Shown: positions 1 through 6,461 of the stretch, piece after piece
Position numbering within the stretch: the first letter of the stretch is position 1
Layout: each line of letters starts with the position of its first letter
Notes under the pieces: generated by a model
Told to the model about the DNA's origin: nothing
Database searches by the model: none
What the model saw: only the letters and a program-made list of their open reading frames with translations
Source: Methanobacteriota archaeon
Lineage (GTDB): Archaea > Thermoplasmatota > Thermoplasmata > RBG-16-68-12
Direction: 5' to 3'
Length of the DNA: 10,377 bases
Assembly (NCBI GenBank): GCA_005879015.1
Contig: VBMC01000130.1
Coordinates: 1-10,377 of the forward strand
Program-made: the position numbers and the translations under genes

Positions 1-76
1 GCATCGGGCGTTCTTGTTCGAGTGCGCTACGAAGTCCCTCCCGAGCCCGCGTCATGTCGATTGTTTCCAGTGCCAT
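1..76 (-). CDS. 5' end of an unidentified gene (partial)
   Basis: Only the first 25 codons are in the window; the gene runs off the left edge on the minus strand. The start is the ATG whose first base is 76. The visible peptide begins MALETIDMTRAREGL and is charged and probably helical, too short to assign a family. The start is supported by an SD GGAGG (plus-strand CCTCC at 86-90) nine bases upstream and by a TATA-like element at 127-137 that would place the transcript start near 105-108, giving a leader of about 30 nt. Two in-frame ATGs (residues 1 and 8) exist; the first fits the SD. Coding is inferred from these signals, not from homology. Confidence 0.5.
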   Translation of the reverse strand, partial: MALETIDMTRAREGLRSALEQERPM

Positions 77-85
77 CTTCGGATC

Positions 86-90
86 CCTCC
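86..90 (-). promoter_or_regulatory. Shine-Dalgarno site for the left-edge gene
   Basis: GGAGG on the minus strand, nine bases before the ATG at 76. It decides the start of the partial gene. Confidence 0.5.
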
Positions 91-126
91 AATCGCCCGC
101 GGTGGGATGAAAGAAGTGGCCGGTGG

Positions 127-137
127 CCTTATAAAGG
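127..137 (-). promoter_or_regulatory. TATA box (archaeal box A)
   Basis: CCTTATAAAGG is nearly palindromic and reads CCTTTATAAGG on the minus strand, close to the archaeal TATA consensus. It lies about 57 nt upstream of the ATG at 76, which fits a transcript with a short SD-containing leader. Because it is almost symmetrical it could also serve the plus strand, but no convincing plus-strand gene starts within 60 nt. Confidence 0.5.
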
Positions 138-465
138 AATAGTCGCGAGGGCGAGATCCATTTTGGCGGGGTCCGGAACCGCGGCCAATGAGTATCCCCG
201 CAAACCGCTTTCCGAGTCCCCGCAATCATCCCAGTGCGACAATAGCTGTGAAGCGTGACCAATTGAGAAACTATTTTCGAACCGCGAATCTGGGAGAACA
301 AACGCCTCGAGAACCCGCCAGGCGACTTCGCCGCCTGTCCCCTCATGCCCGCTCTCTCGAGCGGGCACCTTCCACTTCCCGCCGCCTTCCAGCCACCCCG
401 ACAGTTTTTGGGTCCTCCAGCGAAGTCTGAAATACACGTGCGCTCCATAAACGAGGGAAGGTCAA
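138..465. other. Intergenic region between divergent genes
   Basis: I see no convincing gene in either direction. Short open frames here have arginine/serine/proline-rich, low-information translations typical of GC-rich non-coding DNA. The region holds two tandem GC-rich hairpins at 319-366 and, near its right end, AT-rich stretches (GAAATACAC at 429-437 and CCATAAACG at 445-453) that could hold the promoter of the gene at 466. Confidence 0.5.
319..366. repeat. Two tandem perfect hairpins
   Basis: Hairpin one pairs CAGGCG (319-324) with CGCCTG (332-337) around a 7-nt loop. Hairpin two pairs GCCCGCTC (347-354) with GAGCGGGC (359-366) around TCTC. They are nine bases apart and no T-run follows on either strand, so a classical intrinsic terminator is unlikely. 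A structured RNA, an upstream gene remnant or an operator are all possible. Confidence 0.45.
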
Positions 466-960
466 ATGTCACAGACAAACGATCGGGCTCGGCACAGAGT
501 CTTCACGGACGCTCTGCGCGGTGCAGGACCAGGAGAGGCGGTGGAGATTTCAAAGACTACCCTGCCTGTCTTGCGCAGAAGTTACGAGACGACCTTCCTC
601 GGCACGCCACCTTCACTCGTCGTTCCCGGAAGCACGCAGCAATACCGAGGACCTTACGGTCGCCACGTCTATGAACGAACGGGAGCGTGGGTGGTCCACC
701 GTGACGCTGCAGATCCGCGGCGAGAGCCAGTCGAACACCTCGTTGCGGACGCGCCTGAGTGGGGCGCCGGTCTCGCAGTAGCCACGGTCAGTGGCGTGCT
801 GACGGCGCGGTGGAGTTACGAACGCGACATTCAACGGGGGCTCGACCAAGAGACCGCATCGCGGAACGCAGTCGTCAAAGGTGCGGGCGCAGCCGCGGCG
901 GCCGGTCTCGTGACTTACGGAGCCGTCCGATTACTCAAGGCAATCTTCCGGAAGAAATAG
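466..960 (+). CDS. Unrecognised 164-aa protein, two C-terminal hydrophobic segments
   Basis: I do not recognise the family. The ATG at 466 follows a purine-rich GAGGGAAGG a few bases upstream. The first ~110 residues are soluble and polar; residues ~62-97 contain an aromatic and basic stretch with GRHVYERTGAWVVHRD and then DPRREPVEHLVADAPE, which looks like a conserved core rather than random sequence. Two hydrophobic, alanine/glycine-rich segments follow (roughly 99-113 and 139-157), separated by a charged stretch (RWSYERDIQRGLDQETASRN), and the protein ends in basic KAIFRKK. This suggests a small membrane-associated hairpin. It ends 43 nt before the PycTM-like gene on the same strand and may be co-transcribed with it. 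No nucleotide cyclase, nuclease or peptidase motif is visible. Confidence 0.6.
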   Translation: MSQTNDRARHRVFTDALRGAGPGEAVEISKTTLPVLRRSYETTFLGTPPSLVVPGSTQQYRGPYGRHVYERTGAWVVHRDAADPRREPVEHLVADAPEWGAGLAVATVSGVLTARWSYERDIQRGLDQETASRNAVVKGAGAAAAAGLVTYGAVRLLKAIFRKK

Positions 961-1003
961 GCAGGTTAGTCGGAGGTCGGTCGAGCTGGCGGATGACCGG
1001 CGC

Positions 1004-1456
1004 TTGTACCTTGAGCTGAGTCACGAGTTTTCCGTTTGGATGATCAACCTCGCCGATACAAAGGCAAGCATCCTGGCAGGAGGCGCCGCGGTCTTCCTCG
1101 CCATAATGGTCAACAAGGGTCGCCCGGCCTATGATTTCCCAGGAAAGCTCGTGCTCATCGGCGTTTCGTTCGTCACGATGAGCGTTCTCAGCGCTCTCGT
1201 TTGTCTCTGGCCACGTGTTGGAAGACCGACCAATAACCCCCTGTTTTTCACGAGTGTCGCGAAGATGAGCCGTGAAGATTACATGAGAACGGTCCTGGGC
1301 CCGGAGGAACGGGATCTCGCGAAGGACCTGGCAGAAGAAAATCATGCGCTTGCCAGAATCCAGTTCTGGAAGTACGCCGCCCTTAGAACTGCCACAGTGC
1401 TCCTCTTTATCGGGATTGTTCTTGTTGCCGCGGGGTGGGCCCTCGGGACTGTTTAA
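1004..1456 (+). CDS. Pycsar effector-type membrane protein (PycTM, DUF5706)
   Basis: A 150-aa membrane protein matching the Pycsar transmembrane effector family. Visible hallmarks are NLADTKASIL at residues 15-24 leading straight into the first membrane helix (~21-36), a second helix (~49-69) ending in W-P-R, the NPLFF motif (78-82), a charged amphipathic region, then EENHALARI..KY..LR (111-128) before a third helix (~129-147). In characterised Pycsar systems a cyclase makes cCMP or cUMP on phage infection and the TM effector damages the membrane. No cyclase is encoded in this window, so the trigger is unknown. The TTG at 1004 is used: the frame is open upstream to 914 but holds no other ATG, GTG or TTG, and GGCGGATGA precedes it. 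Downstream by 81 nt lies a nuclease-like gene on the same strand. Confidence 0.82.
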   Translation: MYLELSHEFSVWMINLADTKASILAGGAAVFLAIMVNKGRPAYDFPGKLVLIGVSFVTMSVLSALVCLWPRVGRPTNNPLFFTSVAKMSREDYMRTVLGPEERDLAKDLAEENHALARIQFWKYAALRTATVLLFIGIVLVAAGWALGTV

Positions 1457-1461
1457 GCGGA

Positions 1462-1478
1462 GTCTGCAATATCCAGAC
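1462..1478. repeat. Short inverted repeat between PycTM-like and nuclease genes
   Basis: GTCTG (1462-1466) pairs with CAGAC (1474-1478) around a 7-nt AT-rich loop, just after the PycTM stop. Too weak to call a terminator; it may be chance. Confidence 0.25.
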
Positions 1479-1537
1479 ACCATTGCGGGAAAAGTCAAGC
1501 GCACCTACCTTAACCAGGAACCCGATGACTGACCCTA

Positions 1538-2926
1538 ATGGAAACCGAGGGCAGTCGCTACCTGGCTGATTTGAAGCCATGCCTCGACATCTGGAAATCG
1601 ATCGACCTCCGGATCCAAGCCGTCAAAGACGAGCAACTCGGATGGCGCTGTGAAATTCTCCGTGCAACGTTGATTCATGAGGACTGGAGGGCACCGAGTT
1701 CGTGGATGAAACCTCCGGCCATCCCTGACCTGCTCATTCTCCACGAATTTTGGCCAATAGGTCGATTGCACGATTTGGTTTCGATGCTTGAGGCGGGGGA
1801 CTTGCTCATCGCGGGCGAACATGTGATGGTCAAAAGGCACGCTGGAAACCAGCAGTACTCGCCTTCATCGTTTTACATGCGCACTTACGCTCGAACTGAG
1901 GCAAATCAGAGATACGGGCTGGACTGGAAAACGATAGTTCTGAGTGCCTGGGAGGGGTTGAGCCCCAGTCAAGAGCTCAACAGGGCCCGCGAGAGAGTCG
2001 ATTCGCAACTCCAGTCAGGTAACCCTCCCTGGGATGGGATCGCGGACGTCCGGCGAGCCTCTATTGGGATGACAGAGGACGAGGCTCGGCGCGCAGACTT
2101 CATGTCGTGCGAGGTTTTGGCTCCATTGTTTATTCGATTCGGCCCTTGTACAGTCGATGGAGACAAACTGTCGCTCGATATCGAGATCGAGCGTACGATA
2201 AACCCTACGGATGTAGGAATCGCGATAATGTTCCTGTTCGGTGATCAGACTGCGGGCAGGACGCGCATCGAGGTGGGCAAGGGAGATCACGAGGTCGCGG
2301 GCGGACACCTCATAGTTTCTGCCGATCTGCCGGAAATCGCCTCGAGTGCAATGACGATTCTCACGTACCGCAGGATGGCAGTTGACAGGAAACGACTCTT
2401 CAAGGCGGCATCTCTGGCTGAGACGCGGCAATGGTTAGCCTTCCGCACGTTCGTTGGGGGCCCTACTGAACTGTCGGAGGCATTGCGGACAACAAAAGGG
2501 GGCGATCCATTCGAGCACGCCGTTTCTACCCTTCTGCACCTCCTCGGTTTTGCGACCGGACACTACGGGCAGAATACTTTTGGCGGGGACATGACAGACT
2601 TGTTCGTTACGTACTCGGATGAAGGATGGTCCCTCGTCGTTGAATGCACCATTCGCGAGTTGGACTTAGCCGCGAAGATTGCCAAGCTCGTTACTCGAGC
2701 GAAGAGCATTGCAAGAACTGCGCCAAGCGAAGTGTACGCCGCACTCGTCACGCGACAACCACGGACAGACATCTCGGACACAGTAAGGGAAGACGCGGCC
2801 AGAGAGAGGGTGATACTCATCACGGGAGACGATTTGGACGGTCTCGTCCAACTTGCGACCGAGCTTCCCCCTCCGGAGAAGGTCAGGAACCATCTGCTTC
2901 GTCTTATGCCAGCACAAGTCAGATGA
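1538..2926 (+). CDS. 462-aa protein with C-terminal PD-(D/E)XK-like nuclease domain
   Basis: Residues ~1-200 are a helical/mixed region of unrecognised family. Residues ~205-285 alternate beta-type strands and could be a sandwich or sensor domain. Residues ~325-440 look like a restriction-endonuclease fold: FEHAVSTLLHLLGF (325-338, with Glu326 in the first helix), then G-G-D351-M-T-D354, then LVVE369-C-T371 in the next strand. The usual ExK lysine is replaced by Thr371; lysines 380 and 383 in the following helix (DLAAKIAKL) may supply the charge, as in nucleases with a migrated lysine. The end, ITGDDLDGLVQLA, fits the closing strand and helix of this fold. An in-frame TGA at 1526 makes the ATG at 1538 the first start. 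It follows PycTM by 81 nt and converges on the HNH gene. The domain call is by motif only. Confidence 0.65.
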   Translation: METEGSRYLADLKPCLDIWKSIDLRIQAVKDEQLGWRCEILRATLIHEDWRAPSSWMKPPAIPDLLILHEFWPIGRLHDLVSMLEAGDLLIAGEHVMVKRHAGNQQYSPSSFYMRTYARTEANQRYGLDWKTIVLSAWEGLSPSQELNRARERVDSQLQSGNPPWDGIADVRRASIGMTEDEARRADFMSCEVLAPLFIRFGPCTVDGDKLSLDIEIERTINPTDVGIAIMFLFGDQTAGRTRIEVGKGDHEVAGGHLIVSADLPEIASSAMTILTYRRMAVDRKRLFKAASLAETRQWLAFRTFVGGPTELSEALRTTKGGDPFEHAVSTLLHLLGFATGHYGQNTFGGDMTDLFVTYSDEGWSLVVECTIRELDLAAKIAKLVTRAKSIARTAPSEVYAALVTRQPRTDISDTVREDAARERVILITGDDLDGLVQLATELPPPEKVRNHLLRLMPAQVR

Positions 2927-2951
2927 GGATCGGGTCCAGAAATTTCGATTC

Positions 2952-2966
2952 CGAAGCTCCGCTTCG
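2952..2966. terminator. Possible bidirectional terminator hairpin
   Basis: CGAAGC (2952-2957) pairs with GCTTCG (2961-2966) around TCC, in the 59-nt gap between two converging genes (stops at 2926 and 2986). On the minus strand a short T-tract (AAATTTC) follows. Location supports termination, but euryarchaeal terminators depend more on T-tracts than on hairpins. Confidence 0.35.
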
Positions 2967-2985
2967 TATCCTTTGTGCAATGAAC

Positions 2986-3975
2986 TCACGGCGATCGAAT
3001 GGAGCCGCGAGCCGCGGGGCTTGTTCCGTGTTGACCACCGACGGTGGGGGGAACAATACCCTTTCGTTCACAATTCGAACCCTTCGCTCGGTGTTCCGAG
3101 ACAATCGGTGTAGGTAGATTCGGGAGCTTCTTCCCTTCCCAATCCAAGATGCAGTTCGCTTCGGCGCTCCTCCTGAAATCGTCATCGTCGACAATCTGCA
3201 CCCGGAGATCCTCATCCGGGGTCCAGGCGAACTCGTCGAAGAGAACATGGTGGTTGCCGCAAAGGAGTATCCCGTTGCGAATATCCGCGGACGTGCCGCG
3301 GTCGCTCACGGGAATAATGTGGGCTGCCTCCAGACCAAGAACCCGACCCCGAACGCGATACCCGACTTCGCAGAGGCTGCAACGCTCGTGATAGGCTTTC
3401 CGCACCGCGATCGTGAAGCGTTGGTCTCGCAGATGTCGGAGCTGCGGAGCCAGTTTCGCGGCGATCTTTTCGAACGGCTCAAAGGGCACCGGATCGGTCT
3501 GGGACATAGGAAGCTCGGTCCACGAGATGGATTCCCCACGCAACACGAAGTGGGTTCCGTCGAAATCCTCCACAAAAGCAAGGCCGAGGATCTCGTAGCC
3601 CCGATAGCCAGGTGCACCGGACTGCTGGCGCATGACGCCGACCGGAACCCGATCCTTCATGCCGCGCAGAAGCGCCCGGTTGGTGTCGAGGTTCATGTCC
3701 GCGAGACCACCTCGTCCCTCGGGCGAATAACGGAACGTCCATGACCCATCAGCGAAGTAGCGCGGCTCCTCGTCCGGGTAGACGCCACGGAGCGTTTGTC
3801 GGACCCAGAGGGCGTACGGGGAGCCAGTGGGTTTGTAGATCCCCTTCTGAGACTTGAAACCCCTAATCAATCGCCCCAGTCTCTGGCTGTCGACCACCGT
3901 CCCGTAGTTCGTCCGCAACCAGAGGAGCTGTCGACGAAACTCCTCGTCTGAGACGGAGTCGATCGAGTCCGCCAT
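2986..3975 (-). CDS. HNH endonuclease, predicted restriction enzyme (COG3440-like)
   Basis: A 329-aa protein. The C-terminal HNH domain shows C199-x2-C202, EAAHI with His219, then RNGILLCGNHHVLFD (Asn234, Cys239, His242/243): a zinc-bound HNH nuclease core of the HNH_2 type. The N-terminal half has QKGIYKPTGSPYAL (43-56), a pattern common in predicted HNH restriction enzymes, followed by SWTFRYSPEG (78-87) and VPVGVMRQ..YEILGLAFV (110-135), beta-rich and probably the DNA- or modified-base-recognition part. The frame opens further upstream to a GTG at 4077 inside the preceding gene, but the ATG at 3975 is preferred because a TATA-like element sits about 34 nt before it, as in leaderless archaeal transcripts, and the extra residues look non-native. 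The gene follows the DpnI-like gene by 82 nt on the same strand. Specificity is not readable from sequence. Confidence 0.9.
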   Translation of the reverse strand: MADSIDSVSDEEFRRQLLWLRTNYGTVVDSQRLGRLIRGFKSQKGIYKPTGSPYALWVRQTLRGVYPDEEPRYFADGSWTFRYSPEGRGGLADMNLDTNRALLRGMKDRVPVGVMRQQSGAPGYRGYEILGLAFVEDFDGTHFVLRGESISWTELPMSQTDPVPFEPFEKIAAKLAPQLRHLRDQRFTIAVRKAYHERCSLCEVGYRVRGRVLGLEAAHIIPVSDRGTSADIRNGILLCGNHHVLFDEFAWTPDEDLRVQIVDDDDFRRSAEANCILDWEGKKLPNLPTPIVSEHRAKGSNCERKGIVPPTVGGQHGTSPAARGSIRSP

Positions 3976-4004
3976 AGGCGTCGGCACCGGATCGGGGCGG
4001 CAAC

Positions 4005-4015
4005 CTATACACTTT
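4005..4015 (-). promoter_or_regulatory. TATA-like promoter element of the HNH gene
   Basis: Reads AAAGTGTATAG on the minus strand, centred about 34 nt upstream of the ATG at 3975. This suits a leaderless or near-leaderless archaeal transcript and suggests the HNH gene can be expressed independently of the DpnI-like gene upstream. Confidence 0.4.
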
Positions 4016-4057
4016 GCCCGGGGAGCCCGAATCGACCCCGAAAGGAAACGATCGAGG

Positions 4058-4831
4058 CTACCTCGTTTGGGGAACACGGATTACGCGGTACCTGCCGCGC
4101 CCCAGGAACTCAAGGACGCCCCGATCCCGAAGGACCTGTAGCTGCTGGCGGATCTTGGGGCGGACGTTGCGATTGTCCTTGTGCAGTTCTCCCAGACGTC
4201 CTTCGAATGCGTAAACGTCATCGAGGGTGAACTCGATCCTGCGGATCTCGCGGACGCATGCGAGCACATCCGCAATCCATCCACGAGACTCAGCGGTCGT
4301 GTGCCGAAGGAACGAGAACGCACTCCACGCCCCGCGGACATCCCCCGGGGGCAAGTCGATCCCGTTCCTCACGGCGTCAATCCTCGCATCCTGAGGAAGG
4401 GAAGAGAGGAGAATGTTGCAGCCCACCCAGCCTGCTCGCTCGGCCGTTGGCCGAAGCGGAGGGCGTTTCTCGATGAATGAGGGTGAGAGAAAGTGCCGCG
4501 GCACGAGGAACAGGTCTCGGACCATCCATTCCAAGGGGTTGTAGTGGAGGAACAGGAAGCTTGGGACCGTGAAGTTCGCAATGCTCTGGATCATGGGCTC
4601 GTAGGCGGAATCCAGCACTCGGGAGTGGAACGGATGGGACTGGCTCTTCAGCTGGAAGGGCTCTGTACAGACCGGGCAGCGAAAGTCCACGACCTTCGTG
4701 CCGGGCTTTGTGGGATCGAGTGTCTCGGAACTGCAGGAAGGGCAATAGAGGTTCTCGGCGACCCAGGTCTCCGTCACCGCGCGCGCCGCCTGGGATCGAC
4801 TTGTGTAGGCAGCCGCAAGCGAGGAGTCCAT
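4058..4831 (-). CDS. DpnI / Dam-replacing-type methyl-directed endonuclease
   Basis: A 257-aa protein, close to DpnI length (about 254). The N-terminal catalytic domain begins with SLAAAYTSRSQAARAVTETWV, followed by C30-x2-C33 and C52-x2-C55, a zinc-binding pair of knuckles. The PD-(D/E)XK residues follow the DpnI layout: Asp49 in VVDFRC and Q60-L-K62 in FQLKS, where DpnI has ELK. Family patterns FLFLHYNPLEWMVRDL, VPRHF, RPPL and RAGWVGCNIL are present. The last ~75 residues (IRRIEFTLDDVYAFEGRL to the end) form a winged helix, which in DpnI also reads methyladenine. DpnI cuts GATC only when adenine-methylated; the target here is inferred. The ATG at 4831 matches family N-termini; a GTG at 4843 with a nearby GAGGA is an alternative, and the open frame reaches a TTG at 4909. 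Confidence 0.92.
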   Translation of the reverse strand: MDSSLAAAYTSRSQAARAVTETWVAENLYCPSCSSETLDPTKPGTKVVDFRCPVCTEPFQLKSQSHPFHSRVLDSAYEPMIQSIANFTVPSFLFLHYNPLEWMVRDLFLVPRHFLSPSFIEKRPPLRPTAERAGWVGCNILLSSLPQDARIDAVRNGIDLPPGDVRGAWSAFSFLRHTTAESRGWIADVLACVREIRRIEFTLDDVYAFEGRLGELHKDNRNVRPKIRQQLQVLRDRGVLEFLGRGRYRVIRVPQTR

Positions 4832-5023
4832 GGAGAGGCGCACAGTTCCTCGAAAGCCCTGACAGGAATCTATTCCTTCCGGTCCGCCGCGCGTACGGTG
4901 ATCTAGCAAAGCGACGACATCCTATTGAAACTGTCACGGTTGCAGGGTCGGTTCCACATAGGATGACCCGAGGACCGATCAGCAGGATTTTACTGGGTGG
5001 AGGCCTTCCAGGACTCGCTGATT
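4832..5023. promoter_or_regulatory. Divergent promoter region between DpnI-like gene and mcrBC
   Basis: Back-to-back starts put the promoters of the minus-strand pair and of mcrBC in this ~200-bp gap. A weak AT-rich candidate box for mcrB is GGATTTTACTG (4985-4995), about 47 nt before its ATG. No clear TATA box is visible for the DpnI-like gene, and no strong palindrome stands out. Confidence 0.4.
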
Positions 5024-5028
5024 GGAGG
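5024..5028 (+). promoter_or_regulatory. Shine-Dalgarno site deciding the mcrB start
   Basis: GGAGG lies eight bases before the ATG at 5037. It overlaps the alternative TTG at 5022, so the ATG is the start. Confidence 0.65.
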
Positions 5029-5036
5029 GCGTTGAA

Positions 5037-6461
5037 ATGGGACGGATCTATTTTCAACGCTTAGGCATCCTGGGACGCACCCCGTCCCTCGCGCCCGTCG
5101 TCGCTTCGATTCAGACGGATAGGCCTGTTTTCGTTTGGGGAACGAAAAGCCGGCAGCATGTCGAAATCGAAACCATGAAGACTGGAGACCTGGCCGTGTT
5201 CATCGTGGAAGGGAATCCACTGCACTTCGGGACGATCTCAATCATCCTGGCGGATGACGCTCCGTTGGAGATTCGACAAGCCCTCTCCGACGAACTCTGG
5301 GGGGAGAGCGTGTGGGAATACGTTTGGTTCCTCACTGATGTCAAGGCGGTTGGACTCAAGAAGCCAGACCTTGAACGCCTTCTTGGACGAACGCTCGCCG
5401 ACCTCTTCGGGCCATACGGGACCTTCCGCGGCGTTGATGAAAGGGATACTGCCGCAGGTTCCCTCGCAGCCTTTGTCTCGGGTCTGGCGAAGGGGATTGT
5501 ATCTGCGCAAGAACCGCCTCGAGTTCGACCAGAGGCGGCTTTGGACCCGGATCTGGAACGATTGAAGACCCTCCTCGAAGCAAGAAAGCAGATCATACTG
5601 TACGGGCCACCCGGGACCGGCAAGACCTATCGGGCCATTCAGCTCGCAGAGGCGATGGCGGGTGGCGCCCATCATGAAATCGTACAGTTCCATCCATCGT
5701 ACACGTACGAGGAGTTTGTCATTGGGATCCGACCAGTCACACAGAACGGGCAAGTCCAGTTCGTGACGGTGAGCGGCACGTTCAAGAAGCTCTGCGACCG
5801 CGCGAAGCTGGAGCCCTCAAGCCGTTTCGTGATGATCATAGACGAGATCAACCGAGGGAACATCCCGAAGATCTTTGGGGAACTCCTGTTCGCTATCGAG
5901 TATCGCAACAAAGGTGTCCGACTTCAATACACCTCTGATGACACCCACTTGACCGTTCCCGACAACGTCTACATAATCGGGACAATGAATACCGCGGACC
6001 GTTCCATCGCGTTGATCGACGTTGCCCTCCGACGCCGTTTCTATTTCGAGGAAATGCGACCCGACTACGACTTTTTGGAGGAGTGGGTCCGAAAGAACTC
6101 AGGCGACGAGATGGCCGAGGTCGTCCCAAAACTACTCCAGACGATAAACGCGCGAATCTCCCGTCTGGTCGACCGCGACCATGTCATCGGCCACACTTAC
6201 TTCATGAAGCGAGGCATCGACTGGTCAATATTGCAGACAGCCATGTACCATGAAATCATTCCCCTTCTTCAAGAGTACTTCTACAATGAACCACAGAAGC
6301 TCCGGACAGTACTCGGAACCGGCTTCGTTTTGGAGCTCAAGGAGGAATCCGAGCTAGGCGGATCCTTCTACGAACTGGTCCCGAACCGAGGGATTTCGGA
6401 ATTCAAGGACGCAGTTGCGAGCCTTCTTGCCTTCTCGGAATCACCGTTGGTCACGCGATGA
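5037..6461 (+). CDS. mcrB: McrB-family AAA+ GTPase with EVE/YTH-like N-terminal reader
   Basis: The motor and DNA-recognition subunit of a type IV, modification-dependent restriction complex; 474 aa. The AAA+ domain has Walker A GPPGTGKT (190-197), HPSYTYEEFV, Walker B VMIIDEINRGN (265-275), the McrB signature MNTADRS (317-323) and an LRRRFYF arginine motif just after it. The N-terminal ~150 residues look like a PUA/EVE/YTH-type modified-base reader: FVWG with Trp34, KTGDLAVFI (48-56), LWGE with Trp88, and WEYVWFL (93-99), aromatics that could form a base-binding cage. Archaeal McrB from Thermococcus is known to carry a YTH-type domain that binds N6-methyladenine; similarity here is by pattern. 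The start is fixed by GGAGG eight nt upstream. Its TGA overlaps the mcrC ATG by four bases, so the two are translationally coupled. Confidence 0.94.
   Translation: MGRIYFQRLGILGRTPSLAPVVASIQTDRPVFVWGTKSRQHVEIETMKTGDLAVFIVEGNPLHFGTISIILADDAPLEIRQALSDELWGESVWEYVWFLTDVKAVGLKKPDLERLLGRTLADLFGPYGTFRGVDERDTAAGSLAAFVSGLAKGIVSAQEPPRVRPEAALDPDLERLKTLLEARKQIILYGPPGTGKTYRAIQLAEAMAGGAHHEIVQFHPSYTYEEFVIGIRPVTQNGQVQFVTVSGTFKKLCDRAKLEPSSRFVMIIDEINRGNIPKIFGELLFAIEYRNKGVRLQYTSDDTHLTVPDNVYIIGTMNTADRSIALIDVALRRRFYFEEMRPDYDFLEEWVRKNSGDEMAEVVPKLLQTINARISRLVDRDHVIGHTYFMKRGIDWSILQTAMYHEIIPLLQEYFYNEPQKLRTVLGTGFVLELKEESELGGSFYELVPNRGISEFKDAVASLLAFSESPLVTR

Noticed and set aside
129..437. 102-aa minus-strand frame in the left gap
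   Set aside because: Starts with an isolated GTG, runs over the TATA box and both hairpins, and the translation looks like random GC-rich sequence.
935..1504. 189-aa minus-strand open frame opposite the PycTM gene
   Set aside because: The plus strand carries the conserved PycTM motifs and membrane helices; the antisense frame has no recognisable pattern.
4377..5057. 226-aa minus-strand frame overlapping the DpnI-like gene
   Set aside because: Proline/arginine/serine-rich shadow; the adjacent frame has the zinc cysteines, catalytic residues and winged helix.
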